Positions 5,337 through 5,678 of a stretch of 5,678 bases of DNA are shown piece after piece. The DNA comes from an uncultured Clostridia bacterium. Its GTDB lineage: Bacteria; Bacillota; Clostridia; Oscillospirales; Acutalibacteraceae. The notes beneath the pieces were generated by a model. The model made no database searches. It saw only the letters and a program-made list of their open reading frames with translations, and had not been told where the DNA came from. The stretch covers positions 1 through 5,678 of the forward strand of contig CAMHNT010000145.1 in NCBI GenBank assembly GCA_946186535.1, given 5' to 3'. Both the position numbers and the translations under genes were made by a program. The first letter of the stretch is position 1, and every line of letters begins with the position of its first letter.

Positions 5337-5678
5337 ATGCAGCTTTTTAACAGATTAAAAATTGGAAAAAATGCAGAATACGACAGCAATATGTTTTCGG
5401 AAAAAATTGAAAGCTCAGAAAAAAACGAAAACCTGTTTTCGTTTGAGGAAGACAATGTTGATAAGGAAATGCTCAGCACGCTTATCAACTTAGACGATCT
5501 TAACGGTTCCGATATTCCGAGAAATATGTGGGGACAAAGGTTTGAATTGTTTCTCGTAAAATTGTTTGAGCGCGCCGGTTATAAGGTCGAGAAAATTTCC
5601 GAACCAGGAAAGCCCGATAACGGTATTGATCTGATAATAGAAAAGGATAATCATAAAATTGCAATACAAGCAAAAAAT
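5337..5678 (+). CDS. Mrr-type restriction endonuclease-like protein, N-terminal part (runs off right edge)
   Basis: The first 114 codons are present and the C-terminus lies outside the window. The ATG follows AGAGGTGA (5322-5329) with a 7-nt spacer. Residues 1-60 are charged and rich in Glu, Asp, Asn and Lys, with no known domain. From residue 65 the Mrr-catalytic pattern appears: WGQRFELFLVKLFERAGYKV (65-84) with E70, then NGIDLII (95-101) with D98, and IAIQAKN (108-114) with Q111 and K113. These match the E, D and QxK residues of the PD-(D/E)xK nuclease fold in Mrr_cat proteins, which cleave DNA, often methylated or foreign DNA. The catalytic set appears intact. The specific target, any other domains, and whether it belongs to a larger defence operon cannot be seen. 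It is transcribed away from the lipoprotein gene and sits behind AT-rich DNA, compatible with acquisition by transfer. Confidence 0.8.
   Translation, partial: MQLFNRLKIGKNAEYDSNMFSEKIESSEKNENLFSFEEDNVDKEMLSTLINLDDLNGSDIPRNMWGQRFELFLVKLFERAGYKVEKISEPGKPDNGIDLIIEKDNHKIAIQAKN

Noticed and set aside
5228..5488. Minus-strand 86-codon frame
   Set aside because: It overlaps the Mrr-like start and its promoter in antisense, is low-complexity Ser/Phe-rich and has no ribosome site.
1..5678. CRISPR array or insertion sequence
   Set aside because: No regularly spaced repeats, no transposase frame and no terminal inverted repeats around a coding unit.

Overview
The window looks like a low-to-moderate GC Firmicutes chromosome, probably a gut-type Clostridia such as the Ruminococcus/Oscillospiraceae group. 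Reasons: strong AGGAGG-type ribosome sites, sigma-A promoters with 17-nt spacers, an acidic Ser/Glu-rich lipoprotein, an EpsC-type serine acetyltransferase and a Firmicutes-phage style tail module. The genus is inferred from style and is not proven.

Layout from left to right. (1) 1-1105, minus strand: two adjacent phage tail-tip genes, a BppU-like baseplate protein followed by a tail-fibre-like protein that runs off the left edge. (2) 1106-1521: a gene-poor spacer with two intrinsic terminators around a roughly 95-bp GC-rich hairpin element. It separates the phage module from housekeeping genes. (3) 1522-3544, minus strand: a two-gene operon with a near-consensus promoter. It holds serine O-acetyltransferase (cysE/epsC type) and, 1 nt later, a lipoprotein of the ABC_sub_bind (TrpX-like) substrate-binding family, and it ends in a strong terminator. 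(4) 3545-4026: a spacer with palindromes, GC hairpins, a doubtful 45-codon ORF and a hairpin-plus-T-run terminator that is strongest in the forward direction. (5) 4027-4854, minus strand: a secreted lipoprotein with a long acidic linker and an unrecognised C-terminal domain. It has a strong promoter about 125 nt upstream of the start codon. (6) 4855-5336: an AT-rich divergent intergenic region. (7) 5337-5678, plus strand: the start of an Mrr-type (PD-(D/E)xK) restriction endonuclease-like gene, cut by the right edge.

Working together: cysE makes O-acetylserine, the direct precursor of cysteine. Its partner encodes an extracytoplasmic binding protein with no permease or ATPase gene beside it, so it probably works with transporter parts encoded elsewhere. 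The phage tail genes and the Mrr-like nuclease are accessory functions on either side of this core.

I do not see a complete novel system here. The points most worth a second look are the tail-tip cassette that starts directly next to housekeeping DNA, the cysE-binding-protein coupling, the paired palindromes and small ORF upstream of cysE, and the forward terminator with no visible gene before it.
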